Below, piece after piece: positions 17,095 to 25,905 of a stretch of DNA of 64,000 nt. The notes under the pieces are model-generated. The model had not been told where the DNA came from. It saw nothing but the letters and a program-made list of their open reading frames with translations, and ran no database searches. The DNA is from Oscillospiraceae bacterium (GTDB lineage: Bacteria; Bacillota; Clostridia; Oscillospirales; CAG-382): positions 159,248-223,247 of the forward strand of contig SVTH01000002.1 in assembly GCA_015063885.1 (NCBI GenBank), in the 5' to 3' direction. The position numbers were made by a program, and so were the translations under genes. Each line of letters begins with the position of its first letter. The first letter of the stretch is position 1.

Positions 17095-18651
17095 CTATTT
17101 TTTTCTGCTTTGCAGGATCTCTTCCTTGGTCAGCCCGTAGGCGCGGGCGATGTCCTTGGCGTAGCTTTTTCCGCCGCTGCCGGGCAGGATGCGGAACACA
17201 CGCCTGTGGGAGGTCTCCTCCAACTGTGCGGTGAGGTTGTGCAGGGTGGAAATTTCCCCTTCCAGACGGCATAGGTCGTGGAAATGGGTGGTGAAGATCC
17301 CCTTGGCACCGATCTCCCCGTAGGCCGCCAGGATCTCTTCGGAAATGGCGGTTGCTTCTCCGGCGTCGGTGCTGGAGAGGGCCTCGTCAAAGAGGAACAG
17401 GCTGTTTTTGGTGATGATTCGGTTCAGCTCGCTGATCTGTAAGCACTCGTCGGAAAGTCTGCCGTGGACGTAGGATTTTCCGCGGATATCCACGAAATGC
17501 ACCAGAATGGCATCCACAGGGGTGACGGCGGCGCTTTTTGCGGGGAGAAGCAGCCCTAAATGGAGCATGGCGTACAGAAGCCCCACCGATTGGGTGTAGA
17601 TGGATTTTCCGCCTTGGTTGGGTCCCGTGAGAATATACTGCCTGCGGGCAGCGGAAAAAGCCAGGTCGTTTTCCACGACGGCATTCTTTTTTTCGGAAGC
17701 AAGGGCGAGGACGGGATGGTAAAGCCCCTCTACCTTGTCCTCCTCCCCGAAGGCAGGCTTGCAAAGGGGATATCCCCCCTCCTTCAGCTCCCGCAGGGAA
17801 ACCATGACGGCGGAGACAAACTTCCATTCCTCAAAAACGTTCAGCAGGCTGTGAAGGTTCCCCAAAAGATGCTTTTTGATTACCCCCGACCAGGAACGCA
17901 AAGCGGAGGAGAACACCTTCCCCAAAGCGCTGTTGACGGAGGCGCGCAAAGAGCCCAATTCCTCCGCCGTGAGCCTGTGCTGTAACGGCAACAGCGGCGC
18001 AGAGCAGGTGAATTCCTTGCTCCCGGGATCCAGCCGCAGCAGCTTATCCAGGTAGTTCCCGGAAACGAAGGGCTCCGTATGGACGGCAACCAATCCCGCC
18101 TCCGTGGGCTGAAGCTGACCGTTCAGATTGATCCCAACGGTGATGCTCTTCACGTCCCGCACCACGTGTACCTGCTCCTCCACCGCCTTGCAAAGGGCGT
18201 TGAAGTCCTCCCCTTGGCAAAGAGGGGAAAGAAGTGCCCAAAGGCTTTGCAAGGCCCGGCTTTGGGGCTGAAAGCGGTTGAACAGCTCCTTCATTTCGGA
18301 CAAAAATTCCACGTAGGATTCCAGCTCCTTGACGCTGTAGAGCAGGCGCTCGTTGGTCATGGCGGAGTCCTTTTCCTTTTGCAGGTCGTAAAGATCGGAA
18401 AGCTTTGCAAACCCCGCCTCCAAGCCTTCGAACAGCGCAGGCTTTTCAAGCAATTCCTCCAGCAGGGCTTCCCGCAGGAGCAGAGTCTCCCTGCATACCG
18501 AGAAATAGGCGCGCATCTCCCGTTCCTTTTCTCCGATCTTCCGCCCTTTGTTAATGGGGATCAAAGCGTTCAGATCCAAAGCCTCCTCAAAGGCAAAGCT
18601 TTCAAAGGACGTGCGGGGATCGTTTTCGTGCCAGATCATGCTGTGTGTCAC
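17095..18651 (-). CDS. MutS-family ATPase lacking a mismatch-recognition domain
   Basis: A 518-residue protein with a helical core and a C-terminal MutS-type ABC ATPase. Walker A is LTGPNQGGKS near residue 345 (MutS proper has GPNMGGKS). Walker B is SLFLFDEALSSTD, and the conserved His lies in GIFTTHFHDL. No N-terminal mismatch-binding domain and no C-terminal Smr nuclease are present, so it is neither MutS1 nor MutS2. The start is GTG at 18651, nine bases after GGAGG. It follows the 101-aa membrane protein gene after 15 bases and is co-directional with ylmH. The function of such short MutS homologues is not established. Confidence 0.82.
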   Translation of the reverse strand: MTHSMIWHENDPRTSFESFAFEEALDLNALIPINKGRKIGEKEREMRAYFSVCRETLLLREALLEELLEKPALFEGLEAGFAKLSDLYDLQKEKDSAMTNERLLYSVKELESYVEFLSEMKELFNRFQPQSRALQSLWALLSPLCQGEDFNALCKAVEEQVHVVRDVKSITVGINLNGQLQPTEAGLVAVHTEPFVSGNYLDKLLRLDPGSKEFTCSAPLLPLQHRLTAEELGSLRASVNSALGKVFSSALRSWSGVIKKHLLGNLHSLLNVFEEWKFVSAVMVSLRELKEGGYPLCKPAFGEEDKVEGLYHPVLALASEKKNAVVENDLAFSAARRQYILTGPNQGGKSIYTQSVGLLYAMLHLGLLLPAKSAAVTPVDAILVHFVDIRGKSYVHGRLSDECLQISELNRIITKNSLFLFDEALSSTDAGEATAISEEILAAYGEIGAKGIFTTHFHDLCRLEGEISTLHNLTAQLEETSHRRVFRILPGSGGKSYAKDIARAYGLTKEEILQSRKK

Positions 18652-18666
18652 GGCGGGATGCCTCCT

Positions 18667-18972
18667 TTACAAAATCCATTGATGGATCCCCATGGCGGTC
18701 AGTAACGCCAAAATGGGGATCGCCGCCAGATAGACGGCAGAAAAACGGTAAGAGCGCCAGACCTTACAGAAAAAGTAGTAAAAATACCCCTCGAAGGCAA
18801 GGCAGGGGAGCGCCGCGATCACCCACGGGGTGAAGGCGAAGGCAAACAGCACCGTGGCGGCGGCATAGAAAAGCAACGCCATCCGCAGAAGCTTCCCCGT
18901 GGGGGAAACGATGAGACTGTTTTGGTCACAGATGGCCAGAATTCTGTTTGCCCATTGGGACAGTACGTGCAT
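18667..18972 (-). CDS. small membrane protein, 101 aa
   Basis: A 101-residue integral membrane protein. After a 27-residue N-terminal cytosolic part come about three hydrophobic segments: LLRMALLFYAAATVLFAFAF, WVIAALPCLAFEGYFYYFF and AVYLAAIPILALLTAMGI. The ATG at 18972 follows AAGGGAG with good spacing; a longer frame up to 19011 is not needed. It immediately precedes the MutS-like gene on the same strand (15 bases). I do not recognise the family. Neither its partner nor its function can be inferred beyond operon membership. Confidence 0.7.
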   Translation of the reverse strand: MHVLSQWANRILAICDQNSLIVSPTGKLLRMALLFYAAATVLFAFAFTPWVIAALPCLAFEGYFYYFFCKVWRSYRFSAVYLAAIPILALLTAMGIHQWIL

Positions 18973-19036
18973 ACCCGTCTCCCTTCCTGCTCTTTGTAAG
19001 CAGTATATCACACGTTCTCTCTTCTCGCAAGAGCTG

Positions 19037-19783
19037 TTAAATATACAGATCCACCTTTACGTTGAGCTTTCCCTTGCGGCTGGTGGAGACCACGCTCACA
19101 AAGCGGAATTTCCCGTGGTGGCGGACGGAAAGAACGCTGTTTTCGTTTACGGTACCGCTGTTGTTTTCGGTACAGCGCCCGTCGATGAACACCAATCGTT
19201 TGCGGAACAGCTCCAGGCTCTCCTCCCTGGAAAGATTGAAGACCCCTGCCACCAGCACGTCCGCCCGCAGGGATGCCACCTGCAGCAGTTTTTCCTCCGT
19301 GCGGGTGCAAAGCTCCGGCGGGATCTCGTCGCACAGAGAGCAACGCAGGGAAGTATGCCGCGCCTTGGTCAGCTCCTCCAGGAGGATCGGCGCCACGCTG
19401 TCCTTGCAGAAGATAAAGCCCACGTTATCCAAAAGATAGATGTCTCCCAGGGTCTCCCTGGCGATGTCCAGGTTCATCATGGCACCTAAGAGATCTCTGT
19501 GGGTGAGGGCGTCGGCGAACTTCTGCTGGGCGGGCTCCGCCTTGATGCATCGGATGGGGAAGGGCTCCTCCCATTCTCCGAACCGTGCCATCACACGCTC
19601 ACAGCCCTCCGTGCCCCCGAACAGGGTGAGGCCTGCGTATTCCACCTCGCTTTTGCATTGCAAAAGAAGGTCCACCTCGTCCATGGACAGGAAGGGGGTA
19701 TAAAGGCAGCGCCCCGTGGTGTAAGCACGTTCTGCCAACTCCGCGAAGCGCCGTTTCTTTTGTAATTCCTCGGCAGTGCTCAT
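19037..19783 (-). CDS. ylmH: YlmH-family RNA-binding protein with S4 domain
   Basis: A 248-residue protein of the YlmH family, which in Firmicutes is linked to cell division and ribosome rescue. The N-terminal domain carries YTPFLSMDEVDLLLQ near residue 27. The middle has NLDIARETLGDIYLLDN, typical of the family. The S4 RNA-binding domain covers residues about 175-245 (LRADVLVAGVFNLSREESLELF). No sepF, ylmG or divIVA gene is next to it, unlike in Bacillus. The preceding membrane protein gene ends three bases away, so the two are co-transcribed. GGAG lies about 12 bases upstream of the ATG. Confidence 0.85.
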   Translation of the reverse strand: MSTAEELQKKRRFAELAERAYTTGRCLYTPFLSMDEVDLLLQCKSEVEYAGLTLFGGTEGCERVMARFGEWEEPFPIRCIKAEPAQQKFADALTHRDLLGAMMNLDIARETLGDIYLLDNVGFIFCKDSVAPILLEELTKARHTSLRCSLCDEIPPELCTRTEEKLLQVASLRADVLVAGVFNLSREESLELFRKRLVFIDGRCTENNSGTVNENSVLSVRHHGKFRFVSVVSTSRKGKLNVKVDLYI

Positions 19784-19785
19784 GC

Positions 19786-20367
19786 TTAGACGGGCTCCAT
19801 GGCGTTGCTGACGCCCTCGGTGGCCTTCAGGCGGAAGATGATCCGCAGCATGATGGCGTTGGCAAAGCTTGCCAAGCCGTCGCAGATCAGCACTACGTAA
19901 GTAAAGATATCCCGTGCCTCGTCCTCAAAAACGGTGGCAATGAGCACGGTGCAAAGCAGGAAGATACAGGACACCACCAAAACGGGGATCCACATCACGC
20001 TCTTGATGCATCGCAGCTGAATGGCGTTTTGCACCTTGATGAGGGAGGTGAGCATGATGCACAGGTTCAGCACGATGGTGAGACTGTCGGCAATGGCGTC
20101 GGATTCCAGCATGATGCAAAAACCGATCACCGCCGCAAAGGCACCCAAGGCGAATCCGTAGGCGTGGACGTCAAGATACTGACGGCGCAGGAAATACTGG
20201 ATGATCAAGGCCGCTCCCAAGACCATGGCGGCCATGCCCAGCAGGTAGGCAAATACCTTGGTATTGATCTCGTCCACCACCAAAAGCAACAGACCGAGAA
20301 CGATATAGATCACGGGGAATAAAAAGGTAAAGACGGCGCTGAGATCCTTTGAAAGCTTCTTGTTCAT
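19786..20367 (-). CDS. multi-pass membrane protein, DUF308/HdeD-like
   Basis: A 193-residue integral membrane protein with about six hydrophobic helices, for example FLFPVIYIVLGLLLLVVD, LGMAAMVLGAALIIQYFL, FALGAFAAVIGFCIMLE and IPVLVVSCIFLLCTVLIATV. The repeated short helix pairs are like DUF308/HdeD proteins; this is a fold-level guess. The ATG at 20367 follows AAAGGAAGG; the upstream frame to 20391 is ignored. It is the first gene of the minus-strand run leading to ylmH and the MutS-like gene. Upstream lies the hairpin cluster at 20441-20684. Function unknown. Confidence 0.75.
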   Translation of the reverse strand: MNKKLSKDLSAVFTFLFPVIYIVLGLLLLVVDEINTKVFAYLLGMAAMVLGAALIIQYFLRRQYLDVHAYGFALGAFAAVIGFCIMLESDAIADSLTIVLNLCIMLTSLIKVQNAIQLRCIKSVMWIPVLVVSCIFLLCTVLIATVFEDEARDIFTYVVLICDGLASFANAIMLRIIFRLKATEGVSNAMEPV

Positions 20368-20440
20368 AGAAACGACCTTCCTTTCGGGCATCCTTTGTTA
20401 CAGTATACCGCATTTTCCTACGGATTGCAATATTTTTTTA

Positions 20441-20684
20441 GAAAAAAACACCCCGAAACCGAGGTTTCGGGGTGAGAGCGAAGCCCTCCCTACAATCAAA
20501 AATGCGTCGCTGCCCGAATTCATTTCGGGCAAAAGACACCTTTTATGGTTTTTCTCGCCCCGCAAGGGATCAGCGAGAAAAATTCGCACGATCCGTGCGA
20601 ACCCCGCAGGGGCCCACACCGCGCGGAAGCGGTGTGAAAAAAACACCCCGAAACCGAGGTTTCGGGGTGAGAGCGAAGCGAAAT
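20441..20684. repeat. hairpin cluster bounded by a direct repeat of about 40 bp
   Basis: Two matching copies of a sequence centred on the palindrome CACCCCGAAACCGAGGTTTCGGGGTG followed by AGAGCGAAGC lie at about 20442-20483 and 20637-20678. Between them sit further hairpins: CCCGAATTCATTTCGGG, a TTCTCGC/GCGAGAA arm pair, TTCGCACGATCCGTGCGAA and CACACCGCGCGGAAGCGGTGTG. No coding frame is credible. The outer palindrome is probably the terminator of the aldolase gene, but the cluster is larger than that needs. Confidence 0.8.
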
Positions 20685-21623
20685 TTATGCCTTGCCGTTG
20701 CAGCCGAGTACGTTGACCAGCTTGTGGCGAACCAGCTCTTTGATGTTTGCACGAGCGGGCTTCAGATATTCTCTGGGGTCGAACTTGTCGGGATGCTCGT
20801 TGAAGAACTTACGGATGGTACCGGTCATAGCCAGACGGAGGTCAGAGTCGATGTTGATCTTACAAACAGCGGATCTGGAAGCCTCACGGAGCTGCTCTTC
20901 GGGAACACCGATAGCGCCGGGCATAGCACCGCCGTTCTCGTTGATCATCTGCACGTAGTTCTGAGGAACGGAGGAAGAACCGTGGAGAACGATGGGGAAG
21001 CCGGGGAGCTTCTTCTCGCACTCGTGGAGCACGTCGAATCTCAGCTGGGGCTTGGTGCCGGGCTTGAACTTGTAAGCGCCGTGGGAGGTACCGATAGCGA
21101 TTGCAAGAGAGTCGCATCCGGTTCTGGAAACGAATTCCTCAACCTCTTCGGGTCTGGTGTAGGAAGCCGCGCCTGCGTCAACCTTAACTTCATCCTCGAT
21201 ACCTGCGAGGGTACCCAGCTCAGCCTCAACAACAACGCCGTGAGCGTGAGCGTATTCAACTACCTTCTTGGTGATCTCGATGTTCTCTTCGAAGGGCTTG
21301 GAGGAAGCGTCGATCATAACGGAGGTGAAGCCGCCGTCGATGCAAGCCTTACAGGTCTCGAAGTCGGGACCGTGGTCCAAGTGAAGAACAACGGGGATCT
21401 CGGGGCATTCCAGAACTGCAGCCTCAACCAGCTTTACCAGATAGGTGTGGTTGGCGTAAGCGCGTGCGCCCTTGGAAACCTGGAGGATGACGGGAGCCAT
21501 CTCTTCCTTACAAGCCTCGGTGATCGCCTGAACGATCTCCATGTTGTTGACGTTGAAAGCACCGATAGCGTAACCGCCTGCGTATGCCTTCTTAAACATT
21601 TCGGTAGAATTGACAAGTGCCAT
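20685..21623 (-). CDS. fba: class II fructose-1,6-bisphosphate aldolase
   Basis: A 312-residue zinc-dependent aldolase that splits fructose-1,6-bisphosphate into dihydroxyacetone phosphate and glyceraldehyde-3-phosphate. Zinc and substrate blocks are visible: VLHLDHGPDFE near residue 82, GTSHGAYKF near 178, IVLHGSSSVPQ near 208 and KINIDSDLRLAMT near 255. The ATG at 21623 has AAAAGGAG upstream; the longer frame to 21698 is upstream untranslated sequence. Codon use is narrower than in neighbours (many CTC, AAC, GAG), as expected for a highly expressed gene. Own promoter at 21670. Confidence 0.95.
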   Translation of the reverse strand: MALVNSTEMFKKAYAGGYAIGAFNVNNMEIVQAITEACKEEMAPVILQVSKGARAYANHTYLVKLVEAAVLECPEIPVVLHLDHGPDFETCKACIDGGFTSVMIDASSKPFEENIEITKKVVEYAHAHGVVVEAELGTLAGIEDEVKVDAGAASYTRPEEVEEFVSRTGCDSLAIAIGTSHGAYKFKPGTKPQLRFDVLHECEKKLPGFPIVLHGSSSVPQNYVQMINENGGAMPGAIGVPEEQLREASRSAVCKINIDSDLRLAMTGTIRKFFNEHPDKFDPREYLKPARANIKELVRHKLVNVLGCNGKA

Positions 21624-21669
21624 ACTGTTTAAATCTCCTTTTGTAAAATCGCTTTTTAATCCGTATAAG

Positions 21670-21698
21670 AGTTTACTCCAAATCGGCCGAAAAGTCAA
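21670..21698 (-). promoter_or_regulatory. promoter for fba
   Basis: Minus strand TTGACT (21698-21693), 17-base spacer, TAAACT (21675-21670). Confidence 0.6.
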
Positions 21699-21712
21699 TA
21701 GTTTTTGGCAAA

Positions 21713-22999
21713 TTATTCTTCTGTTTCCGTCTCAATATACTCTGCAAAGCAGTAGCCCTCGTGCCACATGCCCTCGGAAACGGTATAGCGGACGAAGTAC
21801 CAAAGATCTCCCGCTTCGTCGGTTTCGGAGCGCAGGATCTCCACGTGGGTGTTCTCGGGGATGGTGGCGATGATGTTGCTGTTGTCGGAGGTGTCCATAG
21901 CCTTGCGCATCCGCAGACGGGTAGTGGTGCGGGGAAGCTCTGCAGGCGTGTCGTCCCGGGATTCTTCTTCCTCGGAGGATTCCTCCGGCTCGGAGGACTC
22001 TTCGGGCTCGGAGGATGCCGCGGGCTCGGAAGACTCTTCGGGCAGGGAGACCTCTTCCTCGGAGGATTCTGCAGGGAGGGAGATTTCTTCCTCAGAGGCC
22101 TCGCTTTCCCCTGCGGGAATACTGCTTTCTACGCCGGCAGAAGGATCACTGCTTGTGTCCTCCGGTGCCGTAGTGAACCAATACACCACGTATATCAAGG
22201 CGCCCACCAAGGCAAGGGCCAGCAGGATATACAAAAGGGAGGTAGCTTTTTTGGAAATGGTCACGGGCTTTTCGTCTGCACCGTCCACAGGTGCGGAGGG
22301 GAGCTCCGCTTCCACGGCCTGCAACGCCGCAGTGACCCGCTCGTCCAGCTCCGGGGGAGGGTTGCAGTTTCTTCCGCAGGTGCGAAGCAGTCTGCCCAAA
22401 TGAGGACGTAACAGCTCTCCGAACCCGGGAGCGGCGGCGTCCATACCTGCCGCCAAGGCTTCGTGGGCGTTGAAGATACGGCACTTGGCCGTCTCTACGG
22501 TACAGCCTGCCACGGAAGCAACCTCCTCGGGAGAGTAGGATGCGTAGTCGTAAAGCAAAACGCAAAGGCGGTCGCTGTCGGAAAGCTTGCCCAAAAGCGC
22601 CGTTACCGCCTCCAGATCCGCACGGCGGATGGTGGGCTCGGGGGTGGGAAGCTTGTTGTCTGCAAGCATTTGGTCAAAGCAGGCGGGATCGGGATCTTCC
22701 ACCGGCTCAATGTTGGCGGAGCCTCCCCGCAGGCTCGCCAGAGCGATCTTGGCAAAATAGAAAGCGTTGCCGCAGATCCAATGGTAGAAGGTCTGTCCGC
22801 CGGGGATCTGACGGATGTTTCTTCTTGCGTAAGCAAAGGTGTCCTCCGTCACGTCCAAAGCGGTGTCGCTGTCTCCCACCAAGGTCAGGCAGAAATAATA
22901 GATCCGCTTGCCGTAAGCGGCGTAAAGAGAACCGAAGGCGGCGGAATCCCCCTTCTTGGCATCGGCGGTAAGCTTGGCGATGCGTTCGGTTTCTGTCAT
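21713..22999 (-). CDS. ECF-type sigma factor fused to a TM helix and extracellular SH3b domain
   Basis: A 428-residue fusion. Residues about 5-185 match ECF sigma factors: a region-2 block GDSAAFGSLYAAYGKRIYYF and TEDTFAYARRNI, and a region-4 helix-turn-helix YDYASYSPEEVASVAGCTVETAKCRIF. A linker is followed by a single TM helix at about 253-276 (LLYILLALALVGALIYVVYW), then a long Ser/Glu-rich spacer (280-345) and a C-terminal SH3-like domain (about 350-425, LRMRKAMDTSDNSNIIATIPENTHVEIL). The topology puts the sigma part inside and the SH3 part outside, so the protein may be a one-component sensor. No separate anti-sigma gene is adjacent. The ATG has AAAGGACGG upstream. Whether the sigma part is still functional is unproven. 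Confidence 0.82.
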   Translation of the reverse strand: MTETERIAKLTADAKKGDSAAFGSLYAAYGKRIYYFCLTLVGDSDTALDVTEDTFAYARRNIRQIPGGQTFYHWICGNAFYFAKIALASLRGGSANIEPVEDPDPACFDQMLADNKLPTPEPTIRRADLEAVTALLGKLSDSDRLCVLLYDYASYSPEEVASVAGCTVETAKCRIFNAHEALAAGMDAAAPGFGELLRPHLGRLLRTCGRNCNPPPELDERVTAALQAVEAELPSAPVDGADEKPVTISKKATSLLYILLALALVGALIYVVYWFTTAPEDTSSDPSAGVESSIPAGESEASEEEISLPAESSEEEVSLPEESSEPAASSEPEESSEPEESSEEEESRDDTPAELPRTTTRLRMRKAMDTSDNSNIIATIPENTHVEILRSETDEAGDLWYFVRYTVSEGMWHEGYCFAEYIETETEE

Positions 23000-23053
23000 G
23001 TATACGTCCGTCCTTTCAATTGATCAAAAGGGTAATTTTTCCTTCCGTATTTT

Positions 23054-23081
23054 ATTATAGCGATTTTCTACGCTCTGTCAA
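23054..23081 (-). promoter_or_regulatory. promoter for the sigma-SH3 fusion gene
   Basis: Minus strand TTGACA (23081-23076), 16-base spacer, TATAAT (23059-23054). Confidence 0.7.
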
Positions 23082-23198
23082 GGAAAAAGCATAGAAAGTT
23101 TTGTGAACAAATCGGGAATTCTCCCTGTTTTTTCAGAAAAAACACTTTTGACGGATTGGATAGTAGTTTCGCCAAACCTCCCCCACAAGATACTGTAG

Positions 23199-23227
23199 TT
23201 GACAAAATCCCCTTTTTGTGGTATACT
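23199..23227 (+). promoter_or_regulatory. promoter for the GH73 gene
   Basis: TTGACA (23199-23204), 17-base spacer, TATACT (23222-23227). Confidence 0.75.
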
Positions 23228-23290
23228 CTCTATGTATGTCCCCCGGGATCGGGGTTCCTTTGGCTTTTCGATACTGATGGAGGTTGGCTC

Positions 23291-25648
23291 ATGAACCTGA
23301 AAATCAAGCACCGAAAGCACCGCTTCAAACGGTGTTTGTCCCTGATGCTTACCCTGCTTGTTTTACTTACAAATTGGGTGATCCCCCCTACGACCGTTTC
23401 TGCGGGTGTGGATGATAATATAGCGAAATTGAACGAGTGGCAGCAGATCTACCTGCGTGTGATCAGCTGCTTGGCGTTGAAGGATTCCTACGAGACGGGG
23501 ATCTTCCCCTCCTTGACCGCCGGGCAGGCGATCTACGAGAGCGGCTGGGCACGCTACGGACTTTCCGTGGTGGCGCACAACCAATACGGCATCAAGGCCT
23601 ATTCCAGCTGGGACGGGAAGGTCATCGACTATTCCAAATACGTGATCTACGACAGCTACGAGGACCTGGTGCGGATCAAGGGCGCTTCCTACGCCCGTCA
23701 CGGCAGCATTTGGCGCGCCTACGACAGCTGGGACGAAAGCATTGCGGACCACTCCGCTTTGCTTTTGACCGACCGCTACAAGGGCGTGGTCAAGGCTAAG
23801 AATTACAAAAAAGCCATCCAGGCAATGGTGGATGCGGGCTATTCCTCCAACGACGATTACGTAGATATTTTGGTCAGCATCATTAAGTCCTACGGCTTGG
23901 ACGATCTGGACGACGTGGAAGCGGATGAGAAGGGCATTTTCGGCCTGGTCATGAACCAGTCCAAGGTGGCCATCCCCGTGAACGGTACCCTTGGCCTTAC
24001 GGCTACCACCTATCCCGTGGACGTGACCGTGGACGTGGAATGGAAGTCCAGCAACCCCAAGGTCGCCAAGGTGGACGACAAGGGTAACGTCACCGGCTTA
24101 CAGCAGGGCGTGGCGTTGATCACCGCTACATACAATGGAAAAGAAGCCGCCTGCGCCGTTTGCGTAGGCACCAACGGCTTCGTCTTCGACGACGACGTGG
24201 CCATCCGTTCCAAGCCGGATGGGGATTCCGATTCCCTGGGCAGAGTGTCCCGGGGCATGCCTATCGCCGTAGTGGACGGGAAGCTGTACAAAGGCTCCGA
24301 CGGTATCAAGTATTACCGCGTTCGCGGCAACTGCACCAACGGTAAGGTGGTGGAGGGCTACGCCGTTGCGAAATACGTGTATTTGAACACCCGTGAGGTA
24401 TCCGTTATCTCCACGAAAACGGAATTGAACCTCAACGTCAACGTGGAATATAAAATAGACGTGGAGATCGCACCTGCGGACGCTATCGATAAGACCCTTG
24501 AATGGTCCTCCTCCGATGAGTCCGTGGTATCCGTGGACCAGGAGGGCTGGATCCTCACCAACCGAACGGGTACCGCTACCATACGGATCACCTCCGTCAA
24601 CGGCGTTTACCTGGACGTGACGGTGCACGTAGGCGGCACCGTGAACTATAAGGGTACCACCGCCGCAAACCTGTACGTCCGTTCCGGCCCCAGCTCCGAG
24701 GCATCCACCTTGGGCTTGGTGGCAGAGGGCACGGAGATCACCCTGATCGGCGAGCCTGTGAACGGCTGGTACCACGTGGAAGCCAAGCTCATCAACGGCA
24801 ACGTGGTGGAAGGCTATTGCTACGGCACCTATATCGAGCTGGATTCCGATAAGAATCCCGAGGTGGGCTCCGATCAACGGGAGCGTGACGGCTACATTTC
24901 CGTCAACTCCGGCTCCTCTTTGAATCTGCGTGCAACACCCGGTATGTCGGGGCAGAAGGTGATCTCTGTGGACAACGGTACCACGGTGCTGATCATCGGC
25001 GAAGATATCGTTCTCAATAACGAGCCGGAATATAAGACCTGGTATTACGTCCATCTGTATTTGGACGGGGAATTCTACGAGGGCTATACCGCCGCTGAGT
25101 TCATTACCGTCACGGAGGACAGACCTCCTTCCAAAGAAGATCCCGATGAGGATCCCGATCAGGGGACCGAGCCCGAACTTCCGAATCTGCCCGGCTTCAC
25201 GCCGATCTTCCCCATCGAGCCTCCTTCTCCGGATGTGACTCCCGGGTATATCCCCGATTCCTACACCCTCACCGATACGGTGATCCGCGGCATCAGCCCC
25301 GAGACCACGGTGGCGGAGCTGCGGGCAAAGGCAGGTCCGTTGATCCATATCTACGACCTGGCCGGCAACGAGCTGGGAGACCACCAAGAGGTTGCCACGG
25401 GCTTTGAAGCGCGGTATATCATCGGCTCCACGGTGATCCGTTCCGTTACGGTGATCGTTCGGGGAGATCTGAATGCCGACGGCAGAGTCAACTCCGTGGA
25501 TTACATGATGCTGAAGCGCTACGCCATGGGCACCTTTGATCTGGACGAAAACGGCGTACACGCCGCCCTGCTTTCCCAGCGGGAGGAGCCTTCCGCGGTG
25601 GATTACATCATGCTCAAGCGTTACGTTTTGGGCGAGTTCGAGCTGTAA
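23291..25648 (+). CDS. GH73 peptidoglycan glucosaminidase with Big2, SH3b and dockerin-like modules
   Basis: A 785-residue secreted cell-wall hydrolase. A signal peptide ends near TTVSAG. The GH73 domain (about 45-195) contains AGQAIYESGWARYGLS, whose Glu is the expected catalytic acid. Then come Big2 (ATTYPVDVTVDVEWKSSNPKVAKVD), SH3b, a second Big2 (DAIDKTLEWSSSDESVVSVD) and two more SH3b modules. A Pro/Asp/Glu-rich linker leads to a C-terminal dockerin-like module. Its first half is intact (GDLNADGRVNSVDYMMLKRY); its second half (SAVDYIMLKRYVLG) has lost the calcium loop. The ATG at 23291 with GGAGG is preferred over the frame start at 23156. It probably acts in wall turnover; the dockerin suggests docking to a cohesin not seen here. 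Confidence 0.88.
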   Translation: MNLKIKHRKHRFKRCLSLMLTLLVLLTNWVIPPTTVSAGVDDNIAKLNEWQQIYLRVISCLALKDSYETGIFPSLTAGQAIYESGWARYGLSVVAHNQYGIKAYSSWDGKVIDYSKYVIYDSYEDLVRIKGASYARHGSIWRAYDSWDESIADHSALLLTDRYKGVVKAKNYKKAIQAMVDAGYSSNDDYVDILVSIIKSYGLDDLDDVEADEKGIFGLVMNQSKVAIPVNGTLGLTATTYPVDVTVDVEWKSSNPKVAKVDDKGNVTGLQQGVALITATYNGKEAACAVCVGTNGFVFDDDVAIRSKPDGDSDSLGRVSRGMPIAVVDGKLYKGSDGIKYYRVRGNCTNGKVVEGYAVAKYVYLNTREVSVISTKTELNLNVNVEYKIDVEIAPADAIDKTLEWSSSDESVVSVDQEGWILTNRTGTATIRITSVNGVYLDVTVHVGGTVNYKGTTAANLYVRSGPSSEASTLGLVAEGTEITLIGEPVNGWYHVEAKLINGNVVEGYCYGTYIELDSDKNPEVGSDQRERDGYISVNSGSSLNLRATPGMSGQKVISVDNGTTVLIIGEDIVLNNEPEYKTWYYVHLYLDGEFYEGYTAAEFITVTEDRPPSKEDPDEDPDQGTEPELPNLPGFTPIFPIEPPSPDVTPGYIPDSYTLTDTVIRGISPETTVAELRAKAGPLIHIYDLAGNELGDHQEVATGFEARYIIGSTVIRSVTVIVRGDLNADGRVNSVDYMMLKRYAMGTFDLDENGVHAALLSQREEPSAVDYIMLKRYVLGEFEL

Positions 25649-25663
25649 ATGAATACAAAAAGA

Positions 25664-25703
25664 TAACAAACGAGGCCGGATCGAGAGATTCAGCCTTTTT
25701 TGT
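25664..25703 (+). terminator. probable terminator after the GH73 gene
   Basis: AACAAACGAGGC ... GCCTTTTTTGTT imperfect stem with T run. The 200 bases from here to the next promoter are AT-rich and hold nothing else recognisable. Confidence 0.45.
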
Positions 25704-25832
25704 TAACAAAACGCGAACTTTTATGCCTCCGAATAGACGAATTACAGGTTTTCGACATACTTATAAAATGGAGTTTTTTGGGGTTGTACAGCATGCATAA
25801 ATTTTGTAATAAATTGTTTACATAATTTACAA

Positions 25833-25862
25833 TTGACAGAAGCAGAAGTTTTCTGCTATACT
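25833..25862 (+). promoter_or_regulatory. promoter for small ORF and lipoprotein gene
   Basis: TTGACA (25833-25838), 18-base spacer, TATACT (25857-25862). Confidence 0.7.
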
Positions 25863-25905
25863 TGAATTGAGAAAGTAGACAAAAAATGGAAAGGAAGTGA
25901 GTCCA

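Noticed and set aside
20441..20684. Possible CRISPR array
   Set aside because: Only two repeat copies, each palindromic with spacer region full of other hairpins; no cas genes nearby.
20472..21632. 386-codon plus-strand frame opposite fba
   Set aside because: Antisense shadow of the aldolase and of the hairpin cluster.
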